Assembly (NCBI GenBank): GCA_945878865.1
Contig: CAMCUD010000025.1
Location: 1 to 56,509, forward strand
Reading direction: 5' to 3'
Source: Bifidobacterium breve
Lineage (GTDB): Bacteria; Actinomycetota; Thermoleophilia; Solirubrobacterales; Solirubrobacteraceae
DNA: 56,509 nt
Part shown: positions 1 through 6,871 of the stretch, piece after piece
Layout: each line of letters opens with the position of its first letter
Numbering within the stretch: position 1 is the first letter of the stretch
Program-made: the position numbers and the translations under genes
The notes under the pieces: generated by a model
What the model saw: only the letters and a program-made list of their open reading frames with translations
Told to the model about the DNA's origin: nothing
Database searches by the model: none

Positions 1-1
1 C

Positions 2-859
2 TACCCGATGCGCGTGCTCGCGCAGGATCTGCAGACCCGCCGGCAGCAGACGCTGACCGCCCGGATCGCCGACGAGTCGAGCCTCGGCCAGCCCAGCGGC
101 GTGTCCGGGTTCGGCATCGTTGCCGGCGCATCGGCCTCGACGCTGGCCACCACCGTGCTCAAGGGCGGCACGCCCGCCCGGACGAGCGGCGAGATGTGCG
201 TCCGGCTGAAGGTCAAGCAGGTCTCCCGCCAGCTGCGGTTCTGCAACCGCTACGTCCTCGGTGCAGGCGCGCCGGCGGGCGGCATCGCGAGCTCCGTGCT
301 CTCCGACGTGACCTCCGCCGCGGGGCTGCTCGACACGTACGAGTTCGGGCCGCTGCAGCCGACGGACCTGCAGATCGCGCTGCGCCTGAAGCGCGGCACG
401 GCGCAGTCGTTCGTCGAATCGGTCAGCGCGCCGTCCACGCTGCGCCGGGGCCGGCGCGCGACGCTGCGCCTGCGTGTGCGTCGCGTGTCGACCGGGAAGG
501 TGACGACGAAGCGCATCCGCTTCACCGTGCCGAACAGCGCGCCGCGCGGTTCGCGCCTGCTGACGGTCACCGGCCCGGCGTCGGATGCCGCGGCGGGCGA
601 CGACGAGCTGACCGCGGAGCTCAGCGATCTGTTCGGCGGCGGCGACACGAGCTCGTCGGCCGGCCCGACGACGCCGTCGGAGTTCGCCGACGCGTTCGAG
701 GGGCTCGCGCGCTACGACGGGCTGCGGCTCTCGTTCCCGACGGAGGCGGACCTCCAGTCCGAGGACGGCGGCGGTGACTCCTCGTCGGGCTCGCGTCTGT
801 ACCGCGATCCGGACCTCCGCCTGAGCGGCACCGCCCGGACCCCGGTGACGATCCGCTAG
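2..859 (+). CDS. C-terminal part of a secreted protein of unknown function (5' end outside window)
   Basis: The reading frame is already open at base 2, before the first ATG at 8, so the true start lies upstream of the window. The visible 285 or so residues contain a cysteine pair near residues 63 and 79 and an Arg-rich stretch (RRGRRATLRLRVRRVSTGK) that looks like a strand-rich beta-sandwich. A Ser/Gly/Asp-rich stretch and a short end (TPVTIR) follow. No membrane segment or catalytic motif is visible. It recalls C-terminal regions of large secreted proteins of Thermoleophilia, possibly those with an N-terminal SpoIVB-like S55 peptidase domain, but that domain is not in the window and the link is only a recollection. 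Its TAG overlaps the stop codon of the convergent glutaredoxin gene. Confidence 0.7.
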   Translation, partial: YPMRVLAQDLQTRRQQTLTARIADESSLGQPSGVSGFGIVAGASASTLATTVLKGGTPARTSGEMCVRLKVKQVSRQLRFCNRYVLGAGAPAGGIASSVLSDVTSAAGLLDTYEFGPLQPTDLQIALRLKRGTAQSFVESVSAPSTLRRGRRATLRLRVRRVSTGKVTTKRIRFTVPNSAPRGSRLLTVTGPASDAAAGDDELTAELSDLFGGGDTSSSAGPTTPSEFADAFEGLARYDGLRLSFPTEADLQSEDGGGDSSSGSRLYRDPDLRLSGTARTPVTIR

Positions 860-1242
860 TTCAGGCGGTTCTCGATCTGCAGCGTCGGGGCCTGCGGTTC
901 AGCGGGCTCCGGCTCGGCCGCGGGCTGTTCGACGCCGAGCGTCGTGGCCAGCTCGCCGGACTCGTACATCTCGACGATGATGTCCGACCCGCCGACGAGT
1001 TCGCCGCGGACGAAGAGCTGCGGGATCGTCGGCCAGTTGGAGATCTCCGACAGCTCCTGGCGGATGCGGGGATCGGGGAGGATGTCGACAGCGCTGAACG
1101 GCACCTCGAGCGCCTGGAGCGCGGCCGCCGCCCGGGCGGAGAAGCCGCACATGGGCTGATCGGGGGTGCCCTTCATGAAGAGGATCACCTCGTTGCCGGT
1201 GATGGCCTCCTGGATCGCGTCGCGCAGGGGGTTCTCGCTCAT
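856..1242 (-). CDS. grxD: Monothiol glutaredoxin, Grx4/GrxD family
   Basis: This 128-residue protein has the CGFS active site (C32-S35) that defines monothiol glutaredoxins binding a [2Fe-2S] cluster with glutathione. The family block WPTIPQLFVRGELVGGSD is also present, including the cis-Pro and GG motif of the glutathione pocket. Members transfer Fe-S clusters or sense iron, often as a heterocomplex with BolA. The last 25 or so residues (Pro/Glu/Ala-rich) are an extra tail beyond the roughly 105-residue core. The ATG overlaps the TGA of bolA upstream by 4 nt, so the two are translationally coupled. The 3' end meets the preceding plus-strand gene. Assignment is secure; which protein receives the cluster is unknown. 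Confidence 0.95.
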   Translation of the reverse strand: MSENPLRDAIQEAITGNEVILFMKGTPDQPMCGFSARAAAALQALEVPFSAVDILPDPRIRQELSEISNWPTIPQLFVRGELVGGSDIIVEMYESGELATTLGVEQPAAEPEPAEPQAPTLQIENRLN

Positions 1243-1460
1243 GGGGTCTCCGTCTTCAGGGAGAGGGCGTGGATCGAGCCGCCGAGCTCCGCGCCGAACA
1301 CGTCCATGACCATCCGGTGCTGCTCGATACGGGTCTTACCCTCGAACGCGGTGGCCTTCACCTGGGCGGCGAAATGGACGTTGTCCTCGCTCTGCACCGC
1401 CACCTCGGCGCCGGGGATGGCGGCCTCGATGCGGGTACGGAGTTCGTCGGGAGTCGGCAT
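1239..1460 (-). CDS. bolA: BolA family protein
   Basis: A 73-residue protein starting MPTPDELRTRIEAAIPGAEV. It has the BolA class II-KH fold pattern: an N-terminal helix, an acidic strand region (VQSEDNVHFAAQV) and the FEGKTRIEQHRMVMDVFGAEL block with the conserved His that ligates the shared Fe-S cluster with Grx4. The start at 1460 is chosen because upstream codons in the same frame are not BolA-like, and because a TACCCT hexamer sits 9 nt before the ATG. It forms a two-gene operon with grxD through a 4-nt ATGA overlap. It diverges from the A-type carrier gene across a 75-bp spacer that contains an inverted repeat. The likely role is iron or Fe-S homeostasis. Confidence 0.9.
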   Translation of the reverse strand: MPTPDELRTRIEAAIPGAEVAVQSEDNVHFAAQVKATAFEGKTRIEQHRMVMDVFGAELGGSIHALSLKTETP

Positions 1461-1469
1461 GTCGATGCG

Positions 1470-1475
1470 AGGGTA
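1470..1475 (-). promoter_or_regulatory. -10-like element (TACCCT) for bolA-grxD
   Basis: Read on the minus strand, TACCCT ends 9 nt before the bolA ATG with no ribosome binding site between. This spacing fits a leaderless transcript. It overlaps the left arm of the inverted repeat at 1473-1487. The same TAnnnT arrangement occurs before six other genes in the window. No transcript data. Confidence 0.4.
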
Positions 1476-1487
1476 GCGGGTCGCTAC
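1473..1487. promoter_or_regulatory. Inverted repeat in the bolA/erpA divergent promoter region
   Basis: GTAGCG at 1473-1478 and its exact complement CGCTAC at 1482-1487 flank a 3-nt centre. The left arm overlaps the bolA -10-like element and the right arm overlaps TACACT (1485-1490), a possible -10 for the divergent Fe-S carrier gene. A repressor bound here could shut both promoters. The binding protein is unknown, and a chance hairpin is also possible. Confidence 0.35.
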
Positions 1488-1535
1488 ACTTTGTATAGCT
1501 ACGGGAGCACCGACCCGACGGAGACGTATCGGATC

Positions 1536-1889
1536 ATGATCACCATCACCGAGAAGGGCGCCGCCAAGGTGCACGAGTTCCTCGCCTCCCAGGGCGAGCA
1601 GGCCGAGGACGCGGGCCTCCGCGTCGGCGTGCGCGGCGGTGGGTGTTCCGGGTTTCAGTATGCGCTCGCGTTCGACGAGAAGCGCGACGACGACGAGGTC
1701 TTCGAGGTCGACGGCCTGAAGATCCTCGTCGACAAGCCGTCCCTGCCCTACGTCAAGGGGTCGGTCATCGACTACGTCGACTCGCTCACGGGCGCCGGCT
1801 TCAAGGTCGACAACCCGAACGTCATCGCGGCCTGCGGCTGCGGCTCGTCGTTCCGGGTCGCCGACGAGGAAGAGGTCTCGGCGGTCTGA
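1536..1889 (+). CDS. erpA: A-type iron-sulfur cluster carrier (ErpA/IscA family)
   Basis: A 117-residue protein with the three conserved cysteines of A-type carriers: C37 in GGGCSGFQY and C100/C102 in AACGCGSSF. These bind and hand over an Fe-S cluster to target enzymes. The start MITITEKGAAKVHEFL fits the family exactly; a longer upstream frame has no family similarity. GGAG at 1520-1523 is an acceptable ribosome binding site. The gene diverges from bolA-grxD, so three Fe-S trafficking proteins share one promoter region. I use the erpA label for the family; the sequence alone does not separate ErpA from IscA or SufA. Confidence 0.92.
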   Translation: MITITEKGAAKVHEFLASQGEQAEDAGLRVGVRGGGCSGFQYALAFDEKRDDDEVFEVDGLKILVDKPSLPYVKGSVIDYVDSLTGAGFKVDNPNVIAACGCGSSFRVADEEEVSAV

Positions 1890-1897
1890 TCCGCCCC

Positions 1898-3160
1898 GTG
1901 CGCGGCGCGCTCGCCGCGCTGCTCTGCGCCGCGGTCGCCGTGGGCGGCTGCGGTTCCGAGGTCGATCCCACGCCCGTCCCGGCGAGGGCGCCCCTCGCCA
2001 TCGGCATCACCGAGGGCAACCCGGCCCTGCTCGCGCCCGGAACGGTGCCTGCGGCCTTCGCGCCCTGGCGCGATCAGCTCGCCGCGCTTCGCCCGCGGTA
2101 CGTCCGGGTCCTCGTCGACTGGGAGAAGGTCCAGTCGCAGCCCGGCACGCCGCCGCGGTTCGACCTCCCAGGGGACGGCTGCATGCGCGGCATCCCGCCA
2201 TGCGCGCCGAACCTCGGCATCCGCGATGTCCTCCGGGCGCTGGGCACTCGTCGCGCCGCCGGGCAGCCGGGGTGGGAGCCGGTCGTCGTCCTGTACGGCA
2301 CGCCGGCCTGGGCGGCGCGGCGCCCGTTCGCGCCCGCCCCAGGGGGCGGCGACTGCCGGGTGTCCTCCCGGGCCCGTGAGCCCGACCCGGCGGCGTACCG
2401 CGCGTTCGTCGAGGCGCTGCGCGCCGAGGCGCGTGACGACGGCGCGCCGATCCGCTGGTGGGCGCCCTGGAACGAGCCGAACCACCCGGCGTTCCTCGCC
2501 CCTCAGCGAGCGCGGTGCGCCGCCGATAGCCCGTCGCAAGCGGCCGGCCGGTACGCGCGGATCGTTCGCGCCTTCCTCGCGGTGCAGGAGCGCGGAGAGC
2601 GGATCCTGCTCGGCGAGACGGCGGGCTACGACGCGCCACGCGCGTCAGCGAGCTCAGTGGCCGAGTTCATCTCCGGCCTGCCGCGCGACGTGGTGTGCGC
2701 GTCGTCTACCTGGGCGCAGCACGTGTACGTCGCCCAACCGGGCGTGGTCGCTGACGACTGGTCCGGTGCGCCGCTCGCCGGTGATGCCGACGCGGCAGGC
2801 AGTCCCGCGTTGCTTACCGCTGTCTTCGAGGCACTCGACCGCCGGGGATGCCCGATGCGCCACCGGATATGGCTGACCGAGACGGGCGTGGGCGGGCCAA
2901 GGCCGGGGCGCGACCGCCCGACCGGCGATGCGGCGCTGCGGCGCCAGTGTCAGGCGATGGTCGCCGCGCTCGCGCGGTGGCGACGGGACCCGCGCATCGC
3001 CGCCGCGCTGCAGTACTCGTTCCGTGAGGACCCGGCGTTCCCCGTGGGGCTCGCCGACGCCGGCCTGACTCGGCGGTACGCCGCCTACGCCGCCTGGCTG
3101 CGCGGCGCGACGACGGCCGATGATTCGTCCGCCGGCACCACGACCTGCGGCGCCGGGTGA
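1898..3160 (+). CDS. Putative lipoprotein, glycoside hydrolase-like (clan A TIM barrel)
   Basis: A 420-residue protein starting at GTG 1898. Residues 1-18 form a lipoprotein signal with lipobox VGGC (C18), so it should be anchored outside the membrane. The body looks like a TIM-barrel glycosidase. WNEPN has E193 as candidate acid/base at the end of strand 4, and WLTETG has E328 as candidate nucleophile at strand 7, the arrangement of clan GH-A (GH39/GH5-like). Early strand motifs RYVRVLVDWEKVQ and VVLYGTPAWAA support this. The exact GH family and substrate cannot be told. Its 3' end overlaps the convergent WecG-like gene by 76 bp. A role in trimming or remodelling surface glycan is inferred from context. 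Confidence 0.75.
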   Translation: MRGALAALLCAAVAVGGCGSEVDPTPVPARAPLAIGITEGNPALLAPGTVPAAFAPWRDQLAALRPRYVRVLVDWEKVQSQPGTPPRFDLPGDGCMRGIPPCAPNLGIRDVLRALGTRRAAGQPGWEPVVVLYGTPAWAARRPFAPAPGGGDCRVSSRAREPDPAAYRAFVEALRAEARDDGAPIRWWAPWNEPNHPAFLAPQRARCAADSPSQAAGRYARIVRAFLAVQERGERILLGETAGYDAPRASASSVAEFISGLPRDVVCASSTWAQHVYVAQPGVVADDWSGAPLAGDADAAGSPALLTAVFEALDRRGCPMRHRIWLTETGVGGPRPGRDRPTGDAALRRQCQAMVAALARWRRDPRIAAALQYSFREDPAFPVGLADAGLTRRYAAYAAWLRGATTADDSSAGTTTCGAG

Positions 3161-4032
3161 ACGAGGTTCGTCGGGACGAGCCGGCGCGCGGCGCCGCGCA
3201 GGGTGCAGGCCGCCAGGATCCGCATCGCGAAGGGGATCCCGCGCTTGACGTAGCGCTCGAACAGCCGCTGCGGATCCTGCAGCAGCCGGTACGCCCATTC
3301 CAAACCCGCGTGATGCGTCCACTCGGGCGCGCGCCGCGCGTCGCCTGAGACGAAGCTCAGCGCGATGCCGAGCCCGAGGAACCAGGCGTCGGGCATGAGG
3401 GTGCGCAGGTGCTCGATCAGGCGCTCCTGCTTGGGGAATGGCAGCCCCACGATGACGATCGCCGGCTGGGCGCGCAGCAGGGCGTCCTCGATCCGGCGCA
3501 TCTCCTCCGGATCGTTCTCAAAGCCCATCGGCGGGAAGTGCGTGCCCGCGATGATGAGGTCGGGATGCTCCTCGCACAGCCGCTCGCCGGCGCGCTCGGC
3601 GACGCCTTCGTCGCCACCGAGCAGGAAGACCGGGAGACGCTGCTCAGCGGCGCGGCCGGTGACGCTGTAGATGAGGTTCGAGCCGGCGACTCGCTCGGGT
3701 AGCGGCGTGGCCTGGAGCCCGCTCGCCCAGATCAGCGGCATGCCGTCGGCCACGACCACATCGGCCTGAGTGCAGAAGTCGCGGGTCTCCTCAGAGCGCT
3801 GGAACACTCGCAGGTGGTCAAGGTTCGGCGTGATGACCCAGCCGCCGTATCCGGCGGCGGCGCGGCTGCAGATGATGTTGACCGTCTCGGGCTCGGTGAC
3901 GCGGTCGATGCGCATCCCCAGCAGCTCGATGCGGTCTCGCGCGCCCGGGAGCGTGCGTGGGCTCCTGGTGATCGGCTGGGCCTCGGCCGCGATCGCGGGA
4001 GCGGCGGCGGGAACACGGCTCTGGGTCGCCAT
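3085..4032 (-). CDS. WecG/TagA/CpsF family glycosyltransferase (GT26)
   Basis: A 315-residue protein. After a 30-residue variable N-terminus it carries the whole GT26 signature: TPNLD (68-72), the block ADVVVADGMPLIWAS (90-104), ERVAGSNL (113-120), the Rossmann-like VFLLGGDEGVAE, and the C-terminal PKQERLIEHL and GDARRAPEW blocks. Family members move N-acetylmannosamine or its uronic acid from UDP onto a lipid-linked acceptor (enterobacterial common antigen WecG, wall teichoic acid TagA). The start at 4032 precedes the first conserved block sensibly. It lies 55 bp downstream of the GMC oxidoreductase gene on the same strand, and that gap holds a two-unit PHO-box-like element, so phosphate control is likely. 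Donor and acceptor are unknown. Confidence 0.92.
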   Translation of the reverse strand: MATQSRVPAAAPAIAAEAQPITRSPRTLPGARDRIELLGMRIDRVTEPETVNIICSRAAAGYGGWVITPNLDHLRVFQRSEETRDFCTQADVVVADGMPLIWASGLQATPLPERVAGSNLIYSVTGRAAEQRLPVFLLGGDEGVAERAGERLCEEHPDLIIAGTHFPPMGFENDPEEMRRIEDALLRAQPAIVIVGLPFPKQERLIEHLRTLMPDAWFLGLGIALSFVSGDARRAPEWTHHAGLEWAYRLLQDPQRLFERYVKRGIPFAMRILAACTLRGAARRLVPTNLVHPAPQVVVPADESSAVVAPRSQAA

Positions 4033-4059
4033 GACGACGTAACGAGTGGCGTGCGGCCA

Positions 4060-4081
4060 ACCCGGTGAAAATTCCGTGAAG
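4060..4081 (-). promoter_or_regulatory. PHO-box-like direct repeat upstream of the WecG-like gene
   Basis: Read on the minus strand, two contiguous 11-nt units are present: CTTCACGGAAT at 4081-4071 and TTTCACCGGGT at 4070-4060. Both carry TCAC at the same phase. This is the layout of the actinobacterial PhoP (PHO) box, whose 11-nt units centre on GTTCACC. The element lies 27 nt before the start codon at 4032, inside the 55-bp gap after the GMC oxidoreductase gene. Confidence 0.6.
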
Positions 4082-4087
4082 CGCCGT

Positions 4088-5800
4088 TCAGCCGGCGGGG
4101 ACGGCGGTGACAGGCTCCGCGGGACGCAGCGCGTCGTCGAGGTGATCGGCCAGCCGGACCGCGAAGGCCAGGCCGGTGAGCGTGGGGTTCGCCTGGCTCG
4201 ACGTCGGGAACACGGAGGTCGCCGCGACGTGCAGATCGGGGACGCCGTGCACGGCGAGGTTCGGGTCGACCACGCCGTCGTCGGGGTGCGCGGACATCCG
4301 CGTCGTGCCCGTCTGATGGAAGCCGGCGATGCCCTGGAGATAGGCGCGGACGCCAGCCTCGACATCCTCGCTCAGGTACCGGATGCGGCCGGCACCGTGC
4401 TCGCGCAGGTGCCGGTCGATGCGGTCCAGCGCGCGGCGGACGGCGGCGACGTCCTCGTCGCCGACGTGCATGTCGGTGCACAGCCGGCGCATCCCGAGCT
4501 CGTCACGCTCCTCGCTGAGGAAGACGCGGCTCTCCCAGTGGGGGAGGTGCTCGCCGTGGTAGTGCAGCGGGTACGTGTTCGATGCGCTGCGGACGAAGAA
4601 GCCCGGCGCCTTGCGGCCGCGACGCAGGAAGCGCTCGTACGTGAACGTCACGGCGAACCGCGCCGCCGGCCCGAGGTCGCGGAGGATGTTGCGCAGGTGG
4701 TCGCGCACGCGCGTCGGCCGGCTCGTCTTGATGTGCGCCTGGCGGATCGCCTCGGCCAGCAGGTATGTGCCGAGCGGCGAGCGCAGCGTGAGGTAGACCC
4801 CGGAGAGGATGCCGCTGCCGTGCGAGGCGTCGCCGAGCTCCGGGTTGACGATCCACGCCACGGCGTTGGGCTGCGCCTCGCCGCGGAGGAGATCTTGGTC
4901 GAAGCTGAAGCGGCGGCGCACGTAGACGCCCTGCGGGTCACGCTCGTGCGCGTAGATCGTCTGCTCCGGGGGCGCGCTGAACTCCACCTCGGCGACCCGC
5001 GCCTCGATGTGCGCCATGTACCAGCGCCCGAGGTGGCCGGAGTGGTTGCCGATGCCGTCGGCGTGGACGGCGGTGGAGGCCAGCAGCAGTCGCGTGGCCT
5101 CCAGTCCGCCGGTGGCGATGACGTAGCGGCGCCCGGTGGCCGTCGCCCGCAGGCCCCCGAGGCTGCGCAGCTCGAGGTGATCAACCGACGCGCCGTCGGG
5201 GGCGCAGACGATCTCCGTGCAGGTCAGCCCGGTGACGAGGTCGACGTTGGGGTGGAGGTCCAGCGCCTCGCCGTACTCCGAGCCGAACCGGGTCGGCAGC
5301 GCCCATCGCTCCAGATCGGTCGTCCTGACGTCTCCGTCGGGCAGGCCCGGGGTCATGTCGCGTCCGGCCAGGGACGGGATCTCACGTGCGTTGAAGACGG
5401 GGTCGCCGCAGACCGCCCACCCGCACGCGCGCCCGAGGTGCTTCTCTAGCTCGTCGTAGCCGATCGGCCACAGGCGCTCGGGGACGGTGGGGCGGGGCTC
5501 GAAGTCGACCGGATCGAAGGGGACGCACCGGCCACCCCACAGCGCCGATGTGCCGCCCACCTGCCGGCGGATCGAGACGTCGCGGCGGGCGTGATACGCG
5601 TCCTCGCCGCGGCTGTCGGCGTCGCTCAGGCGCTGGGTTCGCGGGTCGAACGCGGCGTGCCCGCTCTCGATCAGCAGCACCTGGTGGCCGCGGTTGGCGA
5701 GCTCGAGGGTCGTGGCGATGCCGAGCGGGCCGGCGCCGACGACGACCACCTCGGCCTCGAGCCGGCTGCCGTCGGTCAGCGCGGCGGCGTCACGCCGCAT
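4088..5800 (-). CDS. GMC-family FAD-dependent oxidoreductase
   Basis: A 570-residue protein. The N-terminal dinucleotide-binding fold EVVVVGAGPLGIATTLELAN (GxGxxG at residues 22-27) is followed by E/SGH for the FAD ribose. The C-terminal GMC block near residues 490-545 has HQTGTTRMS, DPNLAVHGVPDLHVA and FPTSSQANPTLTGLAFA, with the usual active-site His followed by Asn. Length fits choline dehydrogenase-like and sugar oxidase enzymes. The protein has no signal peptide. It is coupled to the aldo/keto reductase gene upstream (1-nt TGATG overlap), so both probably act in turn on the same alcohol or sugar nucleotide intermediate. Substrate is unknown. It is followed by the WecG-like gene. Confidence 0.88.
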   Translation of the reverse strand: MRRDAAALTDGSRLEAEVVVVGAGPLGIATTLELANRGHQVLLIESGHAAFDPRTQRLSDADSRGEDAYHARRDVSIRRQVGGTSALWGGRCVPFDPVDFEPRPTVPERLWPIGYDELEKHLGRACGWAVCGDPVFNAREIPSLAGRDMTPGLPDGDVRTTDLERWALPTRFGSEYGEALDLHPNVDLVTGLTCTEIVCAPDGASVDHLELRSLGGLRATATGRRYVIATGGLEATRLLLASTAVHADGIGNHSGHLGRWYMAHIEARVAEVEFSAPPEQTIYAHERDPQGVYVRRRFSFDQDLLRGEAQPNAVAWIVNPELGDASHGSGILSGVYLTLRSPLGTYLLAEAIRQAHIKTSRPTRVRDHLRNILRDLGPAARFAVTFTYERFLRRGRKAPGFFVRSASNTYPLHYHGEHLPHWESRVFLSEERDELGMRRLCTDMHVGDEDVAAVRRALDRIDRHLREHGAGRIRYLSEDVEAGVRAYLQGIAGFHQTGTTRMSAHPDDGVVDPNLAVHGVPDLHVAATSVFPTSSQANPTLTGLAFAVRLADHLDDALRPAEPVTAVPAG

Positions 5801-6765
5801 CAGGCGGGCACCGCGGACGACCTCGCACCGGCGAGATCGCGGAAGCCCGTGAGCATCTCGAGGCTCGGCGGGTCGGCGAGCACGCTCGCGGCCACCGGCA
5901 GCCGGTTCGCGCGGATGGTGCTGAAGAGGACGGTTCCGCCCGGATTCGCGTCGAGCGCGTCGGCCAGGAGCAGACGGGCCAGGGTGTCACCTGCGAGCGG
6001 GTCGGCGCCGAGCCGGTCGCTCCAGTGATGGCGCAGCCCGGGGTCGGACTGCAACCGCGCGGCGAGGAGCTCGTGGGGCGCGCCGAGGACGCCGAACGTC
6101 ATGCGCGGCCCGCTGGTGCGCTCGGTGTCGAAGATCGTCTCGCGGATCTGCAGGATCGCGGACGGCCCGAGGCTTCCGACGACGTTCAGCCCGGGGTGCG
6201 CGTCCTGCGACACGCCCCATGCGCGCAGCTTGCCTGCCGCCCGCTGCGCCTCGAAGAAAGCGACGAGCTCGGCGGATCGGATGTCGTCGCCGGGCGACGG
6301 GTCGTGAATGAAGAGGATGTCGACGTAGTCCAGGTCGAGCTCGCGAAGGGAGCGGTCGAAGCTGCGCTGGGCGATGGCGAGGTCATAGCGGCGCGAGGAC
6401 ATCGCGGCGGAGCTGCGTCGCTTCACGGCCTGGCGGGCGGAGGGGACGCGGTTGAGCAGCTCACGCGCGGGCTGCTGCAGGCGGCCGAGGCGCTGCAGGC
6501 CGCGCGCCGGGTCGATGCCGAACTTCGTCGCGATGGTCAGTTGGTCGCGGTCGCGCCCGCGTGCGAAGCGCCCGACCTCCGACTCGACCGCGCCGAGCCC
6601 GTACATCCGGGCGACGTCGAAGTGCCGCAACCCCTGGCCGAAGGCCGAGTCGAGCAGGTGGAGCCGCTCCCGCGCCGACGTGACGCGCATCAGGCTCGCG
6701 CAGCCGAATCCGAGCCGGCTGACACGGAGGTCAGGGGCCTGCGGGAAGACGATGGTCTCGGGCAT
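5800..6765 (-). CDS. Aldo/keto reductase
   Basis: A 321-residue TIM-barrel oxidoreductase. Catalytic residues of the AKR family are visible: D50 and Y55 in HFDVARMYGLG, K81 in TIATKFG, and the His of VDILFIHDP. The ATG at 6765 is chosen because MPETIVFPQAPDLRVSRLGFG matches the usual AKR start; an upstream extension crosses the promoter region. It is the first gene of a minus-strand unit with the GMC oxidoreductase. A PHO-box-like pair lies 32 bp upstream, in the spacer shared with the divergent GT4 gene. It may reduce a keto-sugar or aldehyde for glycan synthesis, which is inference from context only. Confidence 0.88.
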   Translation of the reverse strand: MPETIVFPQAPDLRVSRLGFGCASLMRVTSARERLHLLDSAFGQGLRHFDVARMYGLGAVESEVGRFARGRDRDQLTIATKFGIDPARGLQRLGRLQQPARELLNRVPSARQAVKRRSSAAMSSRRYDLAIAQRSFDRSLRELDLDYVDILFIHDPSPGDDIRSAELVAFFEAQRAAGKLRAWGVSQDAHPGLNVVGSLGPSAILQIRETIFDTERTSGPRMTFGVLGAPHELLAARLQSDPGLRHHWSDRLGADPLAGDTLARLLLADALDANPGGTVLFSTIRANRLPVAASVLADPPSLEMLTGFRDLAGARSSAVPA

Positions 6766-6797
6766 GAGACCAGGTACGGTCGGGCCGATCGCCCGGC

Positions 6798-6819
6798 TCG
6801 GCGTGAAAAGGCGGTGAAC
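6798..6819 (-). promoter_or_regulatory. PHO-box-like direct repeat between aldo/keto reductase and GT4 genes
   Basis: On the minus strand the units GTTCACCGCCT (6819-6809) and TTTCACGCCGA (6808-6798) are contiguous. The first contains the exact GTTCACC core reported for Streptomyces PHO boxes. The pair points toward the aldo/keto reductase gene (start 6765) but also lies 38 nt upstream of the -10-like element of the divergent GT4 gene, so it could serve either. Confidence 0.6.
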
Positions 6820-6857
6820 ACCGGGCGTTTCGATCGAGGTGCGCTCGTCGCCGGTGG

Positions 6858-6863
6858 TACGGT
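6858..6863 (+). promoter_or_regulatory. -10-like element (TACGGT) for the GT4 operon
   Basis: TACGGT lies 8 nt before GTG 6872 and no Shine-Dalgarno sequence separates them. This suggests a leaderless transcript and favours 6872 over the in-frame GTG at 6839, which would place the promoter element inside the coding region. Confidence 0.4.
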
Positions 6864-6871
6864 CCCGCGCC

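Noticed and set aside
4046-5449. A 467-codon plus-strand open frame opposite the GMC oxidoreductase gene
   Set aside because: The GMC motifs on the minus strand are complete, and the plus-strand product is a low-complexity shadow.
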